Source: Deltaproteobacteria bacterium
GTDB taxonomy: Bacteria > Desulfobacterota > Desulfuromonadia > Geobacterales > Pseudopelobacteraceae
Assembly: GCA_016219145.1 (NCBI GenBank)
Contig: JACRCG010000031.1
Span: 1-8,359 of the forward strand
Length of the DNA: 8,359 bases
Reading direction: 5' to 3'
In this document: positions 1 through 7,070 of the stretch, in pieces
Numbering within the stretch: position 1 is the stretch's first letter
Layout: every line of letters begins with the position of its first letter
Position numbers and translations under genes: made by a program
The notes under the pieces: model-generated
The model's database searches: none
Told to the model about the DNA's origin: nothing
Seen by the model: only the letters and a program-made list of their open reading frames with translations

Positions 1-2
1 CC

Positions 3-872
3 GGCCAGGAGCGCCAGTGCATCGGACTAAACATATCCACCACCTTTTTCAGCATCGAGCAGGCCAAAGCCCTTGACCGGGCCGCCGCCAGCCTGTTTCG
101 CAAAGCCCGGGCCCAGGTTCACCTCAAGATTGACACCGGCATGGGGCGACTCGGAATCCCGTATCGGGACGCTCCGGCCTTTCTTCAGGAACTTCGCAAA
201 CTGCCCAATATTTTCCTTGAAGGCATTATCTCGCATTTTGCCAGCGCCGACGAACTTGATGAACAGGGGCGCAACTTTACGGCGCTCCAGGCCGAACGTT
301 TTGAATGGGTGCTTGCGGAAACCCGCAAGGCCGGATTCGACCCGCGTTACATCCACATCGCCAACAGCGCCGGAGCGCTGCTCGGTAACTTTCCCGACTG
401 CAACCTGGTCAGACCCGGCATCACACTCTATGGCGCCCTGCCGTCATCCGACTTTAAGGACAAACTCGACCTGCGACCGGTCATGCGGCTTAAAAGCTGT
501 ATAGCCATGCTGAAATGGATCGAACCGGGCAGCACTGTCAGTTATGCCCGCCGTTTCACCGCCGGCCGGCGGACTCTGATAGCCAGCGTCCCAGTCGGCT
601 ATGCCGACGGCTACCCACGCTTGCTTACCAACAAGGGTGAAGTGCTGGTCAAAGGCCGCAGGGCCAAAGTGACCGGCGCGGTCTGCATGGACTGGATCAT
701 GCTGGACGTAACCGATATTTCCGACGTCGCGGTCGGTGACGAGGTTGTTCTGATGGGGAGTGACTCTTTCGGTAACTGCATTCATGCCGAAGAGCTGGCT
801 ACTGCCGTTGGCACCATTCCTTACGAAATTTTTTGCGGCATCAAGCGGGTACCCCGCATCTACCTGAAATGA
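3..872 (+). CDS. alr: Alanine racemase, 5'-truncated by window edge
   Basis: PLP-dependent cytoplasmic enzyme interconverting L- and D-alanine for peptidoglycan. The frame is open from base 3, giving 289 visible residues; the family is about 370-380 long, so some 85-90 N-terminal residues, including the PLP-lysine motif, lie outside the window. Seen: HLKIDTGMGRLGI at visible residues 40-52, holding the lysine that is carbamylated in Bacillus Alr and the arginine that contacts the cofactor; HIANSAGALLG; VRPGITLYG; VSYARRF with the catalytic tyrosine of the opposite subunit; GYADGYPR; and VCMDW. The C-terminus PYEIFCGIKRVPRIYLK is typical of the family. An internal ATG at 141 is not the start, because strong Alr homology precedes it. 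selD begins 7 nt after the stop, suggesting co-transcription. Family assignment is secure. Confidence 0.96.
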   Translation, partial: GQERQCIGLNISTTFFSIEQAKALDRAAASLFRKARAQVHLKIDTGMGRLGIPYRDAPAFLQELRKLPNIFLEGIISHFASADELDEQGRNFTALQAERFEWVLAETRKAGFDPRYIHIANSAGALLGNFPDCNLVRPGITLYGALPSSDFKDKLDLRPVMRLKSCIAMLKWIEPGSTVSYARRFTAGRRTLIASVPVGYADGYPRLLTNKGEVLVKGRRAKVTGAVCMDWIMLDVTDISDVAVGDEVVLMGSDSFGNCIHAEELATAVGTIPYEIFCGIKRVPRIYLK

Positions 873-879
873 GTACACC

Positions 880-1914
880 ATGATCAAGCTGACACAGATG
901 GTACGCGCAGCCGGTTGAGCCGCCAAACTGGGCCCCGCCGGCCTGGAGAAGGCCCTGGACGGGCTTTGCGCATACGACGACGAAAATCTGCTTGTGGGGC
1001 CGGCAACATCTGATGATGCCGGAGTCTACAGGATTTCGCCGGAGCTTGCCCTGGTGGAAACGGCTGACATCATCACACCGCTGGTTGATGATCCCTTCAC
1101 ATTCGGACGGATTGCGGCCGCCAATGCCGTTTCGGATGTTTATGCCATGGGAGCTCGTCCGGTTACCGCCATGAATCTGGTGTTCTTCCCGGCCTGTTCA
1201 CTCTCTGGAGACGTACTGCGGGCCATTCTGGACGGTGGCATGAGCATCCTTGATGAAGCCGGAGTCTGTCTGGTGGGGGGGCACACCGTCGAGGACGATG
1301 AGTTGAAGTACGGCCTCTCGGTGACCGGACTGGTCGCTCCGGAACAGGTGATCCGCAACTCTAAGGCTCGGCCTGGCGACGTATTGATTCTGACCAAACC
1401 GCTTGGCACCGGCATCATCTCCACCGCTATCAAGGCAGAAATGGCACCTTCTGAAGTGATGGATGAGGCAATCCGCTGGATGACCACACTAAACCGGGAT
1501 GCAGCCTTGCTGATGAGTGCCTGCAGCGCCAGCGCCGCCACCGACGTAACCGGTTTCGGCCTGATCGGTCATGCCTGCGAGATGGCGCGCGGCGCCGGTG
1601 TAACCATTGCACTTGAACTCGATTCGATCCCGCTGATGAATGGGGTAAATGTACTGGCAGCCGATGGCATGCTGCCGGCTGGCTGCTACAGGAACAGGGA
1701 TTTTTTTGAACCCAGGCTGAAAAGCAGAACAGGCCGCCACCCTGACTCGCTCCTGCCGCTGTTTGATCCTCAAACCTCGGGCGGAATGCTGATCGCCCTG
1801 GCTCCCGCAGATGCCGCACGTTTTCTTTCCAAAGCAGCCGACAACGGCGTTTTTGCCCGCCGAATCGGTGTCGTACTGGCCGCGCTGCAGCAACATTCAA
1901 TCGAAATCATCTGA
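880..1914 (+). CDS. selD: Selenide, water dikinase (selenophosphate synthetase), selenocysteine-containing
   Basis: Makes selenophosphate from selenide and ATP, the selenium donor for Sec-tRNA and selenouridine. Read from ATG 880 with TGA 916-918 decoded as selenocysteine, the product is 344 residues, normal for SelD. The N-terminus IKLTQMVRAAGUAAK aligns with E. coli IRLTQYSHGAGCGCK, so U13 replaces essential Cys17, K16 matches catalytic Lys20, and the non-essential Cys19 is Ala. Further AIRS-fold motifs: TSDDAGVY (about 43-50, metal/ATP aspartates), VDDPFTFGRIAAANA (69-83), VGGHT (near 132), TDVTGFGLIGH (near 221) and DPQTSGG (near 296). No strong Shine-Dalgarno is seen before ATG 880, but the IKLTQ match fixes the start. 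A gene caller that treats TGA as stop would begin at GTG 994 and lose the active site. It lies 7 nt after alr and 9 nt before the ASKHA gene. Whether the Sec is made depends on selA/B/C elsewhere. Confidence 0.95.
916..964 (+). promoter_or_regulatory. Selenocysteine TGA codon with bacterial SECIS-like hairpin
   Basis: TGA 916-918 is followed in the coding sequence by GGCCT (940-944), loop GGAGA (945-949) and AGGCC (950-954), a perfect 5-bp stem. Outer GCCC (932-935) can pair with GGGC (961-964) around an internal loop. The apical loop begins with GG and starts 26 nt after the TGA, within the spacing I recall for bacterial SECIS elements bound by SelB. Pairing was done by eye, not by energy calculation. 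Confidence 0.75.
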
Positions 1915-1923
1915 TCCAGACCT

Positions 1924-3171
1924 ATGTACACACTTGCCATTGACCTTGGAACCACTACCCTGGCAGTCTCGCTGATAGACTGCATCAGCGGGAAACGCAT
2001 TGCCATGTCCGGCGCCATGAATCCTCAGCGCCGCTTCGGCGCCGATGTTGTTTCAAGGCTGGATGCAGCGGTCCACTCTGCGGACTGTGCACGGGAGATG
2101 ACGGAACTGATTCGCAGCGAGCTGGCTGAACTGGCCGCCGCACTCTGCCGAAAGACGGCCATAGCCTGGAGTGACGTTCAACAGATAGCCATAGCCGGAA
2201 ACCCGGCCATGCAGCATATTTTGATGGGACTTCCGCTAAAGTCGCTGGCCTTTCCACCCTTCAGGCCGCTATATACCGGCGGCACCCGGCTCAACGCCAA
2301 CGATCTGGGATGGGCCGGTGCGGCCGATGTCTATATTTTCCCGATGCCGGGCGGCTTTGTAGGCGGAGATACGGTTGCCTTTCTGTACGGACAGATGAAC
2401 CAGGGGCAAGAACCGGGACAGACTCTGTTTCTCGACATGGGAACCAACGGCGAAATGGCGCTGCTGGCGGAGAAGACCATCTGGGCGACGTCAGCCGCAG
2501 CGGGCCCGGCCTTCGAGGGAGGCAACCTCTCCTGCGGGATGGCCGCCCTGCCGGGTGCCATCAGTTCGGTCAGGATCGAGGACGATCGCGTAAAACTACA
2601 GGTCATTGGCAACGGCAATCCGGTCGGAATCTGCGGTTCAGCCGCCATCGAAACGATCTCGGAACTGCTCCGCCGGGACATCCTGGAGCCGGGCGGCCGC
2701 TTGAAAGAAGCCGCAGAAATACCGTCAAATCTGGCCTCACGTCTCATCACTCATCAAGGGGCAAATGTTTTTATACTGTATCGCGATGCCCAGCGCCTGT
2801 TATATATCTCACAGGACGATATCAGGCAGGTGCAGCTCGCCAAGGGAGCCATCCGGGCCGGTATCGAGGTGTTGCTGGAACGCTCGCATTCGCAGTGCCA
2901 GACATTGCAGAACGTGGTTCTGACAGGCTCCTTCGGGGCGGTCTTGAGGCCGGAATGGCTTAAAACGATTGGAATTTTCGACGATAATATGGTACACATC
3001 TCCCGGTTCACGCCCGAGGGAGCTCTATCCGGCGCGGAATTGGCGCTTATCCTCAACGACCGGTTCGCAACGGTTGAGGAGCTGGCAGAACGCATACGGG
3101 TCGTGCCGCTCTCCGGAACTCCGCTGTTTGAAACCAAGTTCATGCATCATATCGATTTTCCGAATTTTTAA
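1924..3171 (+). CDS. ASKHA-domain (DUF4445) protein, RACo/RamA-like without Fe-S domain
   Basis: A 415-residue ATP-binding protein of the ASKHA (acetate kinase/sugar kinase/Hsp70/actin) superfamily, matching the C-terminal part of reductive activators of corrinoid enzymes (RACo, RamA; COG3894). Seen: phosphate-1 motif AIDLGTTTLAVSL (5-17), NPQRRFGADVVSRLDAA (34-50), IAGNPAMQHILMG, FPMPGGFVGGDTVAF, phosphate-2 motif LFLDMGTNGEMAL (near 169), AGPAFEGGNLSCGM, VGICGSAAIETI and VVLTGSFG (adenosine loop). RACo-type proteins carry an N-terminal 2Fe-2S ferredoxin domain with a Cys cluster; here the protein begins directly at the ASKHA core, so it cannot deliver electrons itself. The start is fixed because phosphate-1 begins 4 residues in. 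It follows selD by 9 nt, with no clear Shine-Dalgarno, suggesting translational coupling. Inference: it could help reactivate a cobalamin enzyme, such as a methionine synthase lacking its reactivation domain, using a separate reductase. The substrate is unproven. Confidence 0.85.
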   Translation: MYTLAIDLGTTTLAVSLIDCISGKRIAMSGAMNPQRRFGADVVSRLDAAVHSADCAREMTELIRSELAELAAALCRKTAIAWSDVQQIAIAGNPAMQHILMGLPLKSLAFPPFRPLYTGGTRLNANDLGWAGAADVYIFPMPGGFVGGDTVAFLYGQMNQGQEPGQTLFLDMGTNGEMALLAEKTIWATSAAAGPAFEGGNLSCGMAALPGAISSVRIEDDRVKLQVIGNGNPVGICGSAAIETISELLRRDILEPGGRLKEAAEIPSNLASRLITHQGANVFILYRDAQRLLYISQDDIRQVQLAKGAIRAGIEVLLERSHSQCQTLQNVVLTGSFGAVLRPEWLKTIGIFDDNMVHISRFTPEGALSGAELALILNDRFATVEELAERIRVVPLSGTPLFETKFMHHIDFPNF

Positions 3172-3194
3172 TTACAAGCAAGGAGTTATAAAAA

Positions 3195-4751
3195 ATGGCA
3201 AAAATTACCAGGGCGCTCATCAGTGTCTCTGACAAAACCGGTATCATTGAATTTTCCCGGGAGCTGGCCGGGTATGGCGTAGAGATACTTTCTACCGGCG
3301 GGACCGCCAGGTTGTTACGCGAGGCCGGCCTGTCGGTCAAGGATGTTTCAGAATTCACCGGTTTTCCGGAGATGCTGGACGGGCGCGTAAAAACCCTGCA
3401 TCCCAAGGTTCATGGCGGTCTGCTCGGCATGAGATCCAACCCGGAACATGTCGCAAAAATGCGTGAACATGGCATTGAAAATATCGACATGGTAATTGTG
3501 AATCTCTACCCTTTTGAGGCAACCGTTGCCAAAGAAGGGTGTCATCTGGAGGATGCCATCGAGAATATCGACATCGGCGGGCCGACCATGCTCCGTTCGG
3601 CTGCCAAAAACTATCCCGATGTAACAGTACTGGTTGACTGTGCCGACTACGCCCGTGTGCTGGACGAGATGAAGAACAGCTCCGGAGCGGTTTCCGCTGC
3701 CACCAACTTCACTCTGGCGGTCAAGGTTTTTCAGCATACAGCCGCTTATGACGGCGCCATCTCCAATTATCTGGGGTCGCGCCTGACCGAAACGGTTCAG
3801 GAGTATCCGCCGACTCTGACCATGCAGGTAGTAAAGGCGCAGGATCTGCGTTATGGCGAGAATCCGCACCAGACTGCCGCCTTCTATGTTGAAAAAAACC
3901 TTCAGGAGCCATGTGTATCCAACGCTCTGCAACTTCAGGGCAAAGAACTCTCCTTTAACAACATCATCGATCTGGACGCTGCCATCGAGACCGTCAAGGA
4001 ATTCGAGCAGAGCGCGGCTGTCATCATCAAACATACCAACCCTTGCGGGGCTGCTCTGGCAGACTCGCCCCTGACAGCTTATCTGAAGGCTCGTGAATGC
4101 GATCCTGTTTCAGCGTTCGGCGGTATCGTCGGATTTAACCGGACCGTGGATGCTGCTACTGCCAACGAGCTGACATCAACATTTCTGGAAGCGGTCATTG
4201 CACCCGGGTACAGTGATGAGGCGCTGGCTATTTTTACTGCCAAGAAAAATGTGCGGGTCATGCAGGTACCTCTTCTTGACAGTTTTACAGCCAAAGGATC
4301 CGACCTGAAGCGTGTCACCGGCGGCCTTCTGGTGCAGGGAAGAGACCTTGGCATGATCAACGCGACAGGCTGCCGGGTTGTCACGGAGCGCGCCCCGTCG
4401 CCCTCCGAATATGAAGCGCTCGATTTCGCCTGGCGCATCTGCAAGCACGTCAAATCCAATGCCATCGTGTTTACCACCAGAGACCAGACCGTCGGTATCG
4501 GCGCCGGACAGATGTCACGGGTCGATTCATCCAAGATTGCTGTACAGAAGGCGCTTTTACCGACCCACGGCACAGTGCTGGCCTCGGATGCTTTCTTCCC
4601 CTTCCGGGATGGAGTGGACGCTGCCGCCGAAGCCGGTGTTACTGCCATCATCCAGCCGGGCGGCAGTGTCCGCGACGAAGAGGTCATCAAAGCCGCCAAT
4701 GAACATGGCATTGCGATGATATTTACAAAAATGCGGCACTTCAGGCACTAA
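3195..4751 (+). CDS. purH: Bifunctional AICAR transformylase / IMP cyclohydrolase
   Basis: Carries out the last two steps of de novo IMP synthesis: formylation of AICAR with 10-formyl-THF, then ring closure to IMP. The 518 residues are a normal full length. The N-terminal cyclohydrolase (MGS-like) domain shows ALISVSDKTGI (7-17), STGGTA (33-38), VKTLHPKVHGG (65-75, with Lys66) and VNLYPF. The transformylase domain shows LRYGENPHQTAAF (218-230), the catalytic pair K279-H280 in IIKHTNPCG, DPVSAFGG (303-310), GIGAGQMSRVDS (434-445) and DAFFPFRDG. AGGAG (3181-3185), 9 nt before ATG 3195, supports the start. It sits 23 nt after the ASKHA gene and 29 nt before purD. I saw no purine riboswitch or PurR-like box in the short upstream gap, so any control is likely at the unseen operon promoter. 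Confidence 0.98.
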   Translation: MAKITRALISVSDKTGIIEFSRELAGYGVEILSTGGTARLLREAGLSVKDVSEFTGFPEMLDGRVKTLHPKVHGGLLGMRSNPEHVAKMREHGIENIDMVIVNLYPFEATVAKEGCHLEDAIENIDIGGPTMLRSAAKNYPDVTVLVDCADYARVLDEMKNSSGAVSAATNFTLAVKVFQHTAAYDGAISNYLGSRLTETVQEYPPTLTMQVVKAQDLRYGENPHQTAAFYVEKNLQEPCVSNALQLQGKELSFNNIIDLDAAIETVKEFEQSAAVIIKHTNPCGAALADSPLTAYLKARECDPVSAFGGIVGFNRTVDAATANELTSTFLEAVIAPGYSDEALAIFTAKKNVRVMQVPLLDSFTAKGSDLKRVTGGLLVQGRDLGMINATGCRVVTERAPSPSEYEALDFAWRICKHVKSNAIVFTTRDQTVGIGAGQMSRVDSSKIAVQKALLPTHGTVLASDAFFPFRDGVDAAAEAGVTAIIQPGGSVRDEEVIKAANEHGIAMIFTKMRHFRH

Positions 4752-4780
4752 ACAATAATGAGCTCAAGAAGGACTCGACA

Positions 4781-6055
4781 ATGAAAATACTGGTAATCGG
4801 CGGCGGCGGCCGTGAACATGCCCTGGTCTGGAAAATCGCGCAGTCGCCGCTTGTCTCAAAGGTTTATTGTGCGCCCGGCAATCCCGGCACAGCCGAACTG
4901 GCAGAAAATCTTCCCATCGCCGTGGACCAGCTGGACAAACTGCTTGCGTTCGCCTATGAAGCCAAAATTGACCTGACCGTTGTCGGGCCGGAACAGCCGC
5001 TCTCGCTCGGGATTGTGGATCTATTCGAAGCTCACGGGCTTAAAGTTTTCGGCCCATCGCAAAAAGCCGCCCTGATCGAGGGGAGCAAGGCTTTTTCCAA
5101 AGACCTGATGTACAAATACAATGTGCCTACTGCTGCCTACGGTGTGTTTACTGATCTGGCAGAGGCAGAAGACTTCATCAAACGTACCGGTGCGCCGATT
5201 GTTGTAAAAGCAGACGGCCTGGCTGCTGGTAAAGGTGTAATCATCGCCCAGACTTGCGAAGAAGCTGTCGATGCCGTCCGGGACATGTTGAGCGGTAACG
5301 CCTTCGGCGCAGCCGGTTCAAGAGTAGTTATAGAAGAGTTCCTGACCGGGGAAGAAGCTTCGTTTCTGGTCATCACTGACGGCAAGAAGATTCTGCCGTT
5401 GGCAAGCGCCCAGGATCACAAAGCCATCTTTGACGGCGATCAGGGGCCAAACACCGGCGGAATGGGGGCCTACTCCCCTGCCCCGGTGGTAACCCCGGCC
5501 ATTCATGACATCGCCATGCGGCAGGTTCTGCAACCGGCTATAGATGGCATGGCGGCTGAAGGGCGCCCGTATCGCGGCGTTTTGTATGCCGGGCTGATGG
5601 TAAAGGACGGTGAAGTAAAGACGCTCGAATTCAACGCCCGCTTCGGCGATCCGGAATGCCAACCGCTTCTGATGCGGATGAAGTCCGACATTGTGCCGGT
5701 TCTGCTGGCGGTTGCCAATGGCGACCTGGCAGGATGTGAACTGGAATGGCATGACAAGGCGGCCGTCTGCGTTGTCATGGCGGCTGAGGGTTATCCGGGG
5801 GAGTACAGAAAAGGTGACAGGATATCGGGCCTGGATGCTGCGGCCGGGTTGGACGACACCTATGTTTTTCATGCCGGCACCGCTACTAAAGAGGGCCTGT
5901 GTGTAACAAACGGAGGCCGGGTACTCGGGGTCACTTCCCTTGGTGCAACAGTCAGGGAGGCTATCAACGGAGCCTATCGGGCAGTGGCCCACATTACCTG
6001 GCCAGGTGTTCAGTACCGCAGCGATATCGGCCGCAAGGCGCTTGACCGTTTGTGA
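4781..6055 (+). CDS. purD: Phosphoribosylamine-glycine ligase (GAR synthetase)
   Basis: ATP-grasp enzyme joining glycine to phosphoribosylamine, the second step of purine synthesis. The 424 residues are full length for the monofunctional bacterial form. In order: N-domain VIGGGGREHAL (5-14) and CAPGNPGTA (30-38); VVGPEQPLSLGIVD (67-80); ATP-grasp lid and core PIVVKADGLAAGKGV (139-153), EEFLTGEEASFL (185-196), AQDHKAIFDGDQGPNTGGMG (210-229); and the metal-binding FNARFGDPE (284-292). The C-domain ends with the usual ITWPGVQYRSDIG region. AAGGA (4769-4773), 7 nt before ATG 4781, supports the start. It lies 29 nt after purH and 39 nt before purE, consistent with one purine transcript. Nothing unusual is seen. 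Confidence 0.98.
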   Translation: MKILVIGGGGREHALVWKIAQSPLVSKVYCAPGNPGTAELAENLPIAVDQLDKLLAFAYEAKIDLTVVGPEQPLSLGIVDLFEAHGLKVFGPSQKAALIEGSKAFSKDLMYKYNVPTAAYGVFTDLAEAEDFIKRTGAPIVVKADGLAAGKGVIIAQTCEEAVDAVRDMLSGNAFGAAGSRVVIEEFLTGEEASFLVITDGKKILPLASAQDHKAIFDGDQGPNTGGMGAYSPAPVVTPAIHDIAMRQVLQPAIDGMAAEGRPYRGVLYAGLMVKDGEVKTLEFNARFGDPECQPLLMRMKSDIVPVLLAVANGDLAGCELEWHDKAAVCVVMAAEGYPGEYRKGDRISGLDAAAGLDDTYVFHAGTATKEGLCVTNGGRVLGVTSLGATVREAINGAYRAVAHITWPGVQYRSDIGRKALDRL

Positions 6056-6094
6056 TCAACTACTAACCATATCAACAATATTTCGAGGTCCACA

Positions 6095-6595
6095 ATGGCT
6101 ACAAATCCAATCGTATTACTTGTGATGGGCAGTGATTCCGATCTTCCGGTAATGCGGGAAGCCGCCGATGTTTTAAGTACATTCGGCATATCCTATGAAA
6201 TGCGGATTTCATCGGCACATCGCTCGCCAGCCCGCACTCTGGCGCTGGCAGCAGACGCCGCAAATCGCGGAATCAAGATCATTATTGCGGGTGCCGGCAT
6301 GGCTGCCCACCTGGCGGGAGTCGTTGCGGCCAAAACCATCCTGCCGGTTATCGGTGTACCGATGCCGGGAGGTGCTCTGAACGGTGTGGATGCGCTCTAT
6401 TCCACCGTCCAGATGCCGGCCGGGATTCCGGTCGCAACTATGGCAATCGGAAAAGCCGGCGCAAAAAACGCCGGGCTTTTTGCTGTTCAGATACTGGCAC
6501 TCAGCGATGAAAGGCTATTAAGTGCGCTTCTGGAATACCGGGCCGAAATGGACCGTGAAGTAGAGCGCAAGGACGTGGCCCTGCAAGCCGGTTAA
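6095..6595 (+). CDS. purE: N5-CAIR mutase (class I PurE)
   Basis: Cytoplasmic enzyme moving the carboxyl group of N5-CAIR to give CAIR. At 166 residues it is normal for stand-alone PurE. Seen: VMGSDSDLPVM (10-20), the catalytic histidine H42 in SSAHRSP, AGAGMAAHLAG, ILPVIGVPMPGGALNGVDAL, and STVQMPAGIPVATMAIG. The AHRSP and AAHL motifs indicate class I (needs PurK and bicarbonate) rather than the class II AIR carboxylase; PurK is not in this window. GAGG (6085-6088), 6 nt before ATG 6095, supports the start. It is the last gene of the run, and its TAA stop overlaps a perfect palindrome (6595-6606) that may belong to the next promoter. Confidence 0.97.
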   Translation: MATNPIVLLVMGSDSDLPVMREAADVLSTFGISYEMRISSAHRSPARTLALAADAANRGIKIIIAGAGMAAHLAGVVAAKTILPVIGVPMPGGALNGVDALYSTVQMPAGIPVATMAIGKAGAKNAGLFAVQILALSDERLLSALLEYRAEMDREVERKDVALQAG

Positions 6596-6640
6596 TTGTA
6601 TACAATATACTTGACAACGCTGTCGCAGCCGTAGTACCTA
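6595..6640 (+). promoter_or_regulatory. Candidate ppcA promoter with palindromic operator
   Basis: ATTGTATACAAT (6595-6606) is a perfect 12-bp palindrome starting at the last base of the purE stop. Four bases later TTGACA (6611-6616) matches the sigma-70 -35 consensus exactly. No good -10 follows: TAGTAC (6632-6637, 15-nt spacer) and TACCTA (6635-6640, 18-nt spacer) are both poor, as expected of an activated promoter. The palindrome just upstream of the -35 is a plausible activator or repressor site. Function is inferred. Confidence 0.4.
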
Positions 6641-6670
6641 ACCTGAAAATCAAGCACAAGGAGATGCAAA

Positions 6671-6937
6671 ATGAAGGGAATCATCGTTGCCATTACAATT
6701 GTAGCTTTCGCAGGAACGGCCTTTGCGGCCGATGTCATGCAGTTCAAGAGAGGCGTCAAGTTCAATCACAAGATTCATCAGGACAGCCTGAAGGATTGCA
6801 CCAAGTGCCACGCCAAGCCTGAAGGCGGTAAGATTGAGGGATTTGGCAAGGAATTCGCCCATAAGACCTGCAAGGGATGCCATGCCGAGATGAAAAAAGG
6901 ACCTAACGCCTGCAAGGATTGCCATAAGCAGCAGTAG
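6671..6937 (+). CDS. ppcA: Periplasmic triheme cytochrome c7, PpcA family
   Basis: Small periplasmic electron carrier; in Geobacter the family shuttles electrons from the inner membrane toward outer-membrane conduits during metal reduction. The 88-residue precursor has a Sec signal peptide (1-19, MKGIIVAITIVAFAGTAFA) cut after AFA, leaving 69 residues, close to G. sulfurreducens PpcA. Three haem motifs are present: CTKCH (43-47), CKGCH (67-71) and CKDCH (81-85). H33, H36 and H64 fit the distal ligands, so all three haems should be bis-His. The block KIEGFGKEFAHKTCKGCH and the lysine-rich KKGPN stretch are close to PpcA. AAGGAG (6658-6663), 7 nt before ATG 6671, is a strong ribosome site. It lies 75 nt after purE with promoter-like DNA between, so it is probably its own transcript ended by the hairpin at 6989-7024. 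Geobacter carries several homologues (PpcA-E); the exact paralogue is inferred from similarity and position. Confidence 0.92.
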   Translation: MKGIIVAITIVAFAGTAFAADVMQFKRGVKFNHKIHQDSLKDCTKCHAKPEGGKIEGFGKEFAHKTCKGCHAEMKKGPNACKDCHKQQ

Positions 6938-6988
6938 TTTTTTTCAGCAGCTTTCCAGATTTCAAATTCAAACAAAATGTTACAACGA

Positions 6989-7024
6989 AAGAAGGCCACT
7001 TTCTTTTCAGATAGTGGCCTTCTT
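6989..7024 (+). terminator. Hairpin after ppcA, possibly bidirectional
   Basis: AAGAAGGCCACT (6989-7000) and AGTGGCCTTCTT (7013-7024) form a perfect 12-bp stem around a 12-nt loop, 51 nt after the ppcA stop. On the + strand it is followed by CAATTTT, a weak T tract. On the minus strand it would lie just downstream of the tRNA-like 3' end at 7031-7070, so it may once have ended both convergent transcripts. The stem is certain; terminator function is inferred. Confidence 0.65.
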
Positions 7025-7030
7025 CAATTT

Positions 7031-7070
7031 TGGCTCCCCTTCTCGGACTCGAACCAAGGACAAGGTGATT
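7031..7070 (-). other. tRNA 3'-half fragment (tRNA-Asn-like), putative att site
   Basis: Read on the minus strand, this matches the standard layout of a tRNA 3' half. In order: AA (positions 37-38), TCACC (3' anticodon stem), TTGTC (five-base variable loop), T-stem CTTGG, T-loop TTCGAGT, paired T-stem CCGAG (one G-T pair), AAGGGGA (3' acceptor strand), discriminator G, encoded CCA. E. coli tRNA-Asn, from memory, has the same TTCGAGT loop, a similar ATGTC variable loop and the same GCCA end. Similarity stops at the anticodon loop: no 5' half, D-arm or U33 is present, so this is not a working tRNA. Tyrosine-recombinase islands commonly leave such 3' duplicates at one junction, and some cross over at the anticodon loop. 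Isotype and att role are inferred. Confidence 0.6.

Noticed and set aside
916..918. TGA as a nonsense mutation making selD a pseudogene
   Set aside because: The codon falls exactly on the essential Cys position, a SECIS-like hairpin follows, and the rest of the gene is intact.
994..1914. A shorter SelD starting at GTG 994
   Set aside because: It would lack the catalytic Sec/Cys and lysine; the frame upstream aligns with SelD from ATG 880 if TGA is read as Sec.
2310..2963. Second + strand frame inside the ASKHA gene
   Set aside because: Arg/Gly-rich out-of-frame translation typical of GC-rich shadows; the ASKHA frame carries all the motifs.
4079..4711. Long minus-strand frame opposite purH
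   Set aside because: It is a shadow of the strongly conserved purH; the translation is Ser/Ala/Pro-rich without recognisable motifs.
5318..5992. Minus-strand frame of over 200 codons opposite purD
   Set aside because: It overlaps a fully conserved purD, with no ribosome site or family signature.
6938..6944. T-run immediately after the ppcA stop as a terminator
   Set aside because: No GC-rich hairpin lies directly before it; the hairpin at 6989-7024 is a better candidate.
7031..7070. A complete tRNA gene on the minus strand
   Set aside because: No anticodon-stem 5' strand, D-arm or 5' acceptor strand follows to the right; that DNA encodes the antidote fragment.
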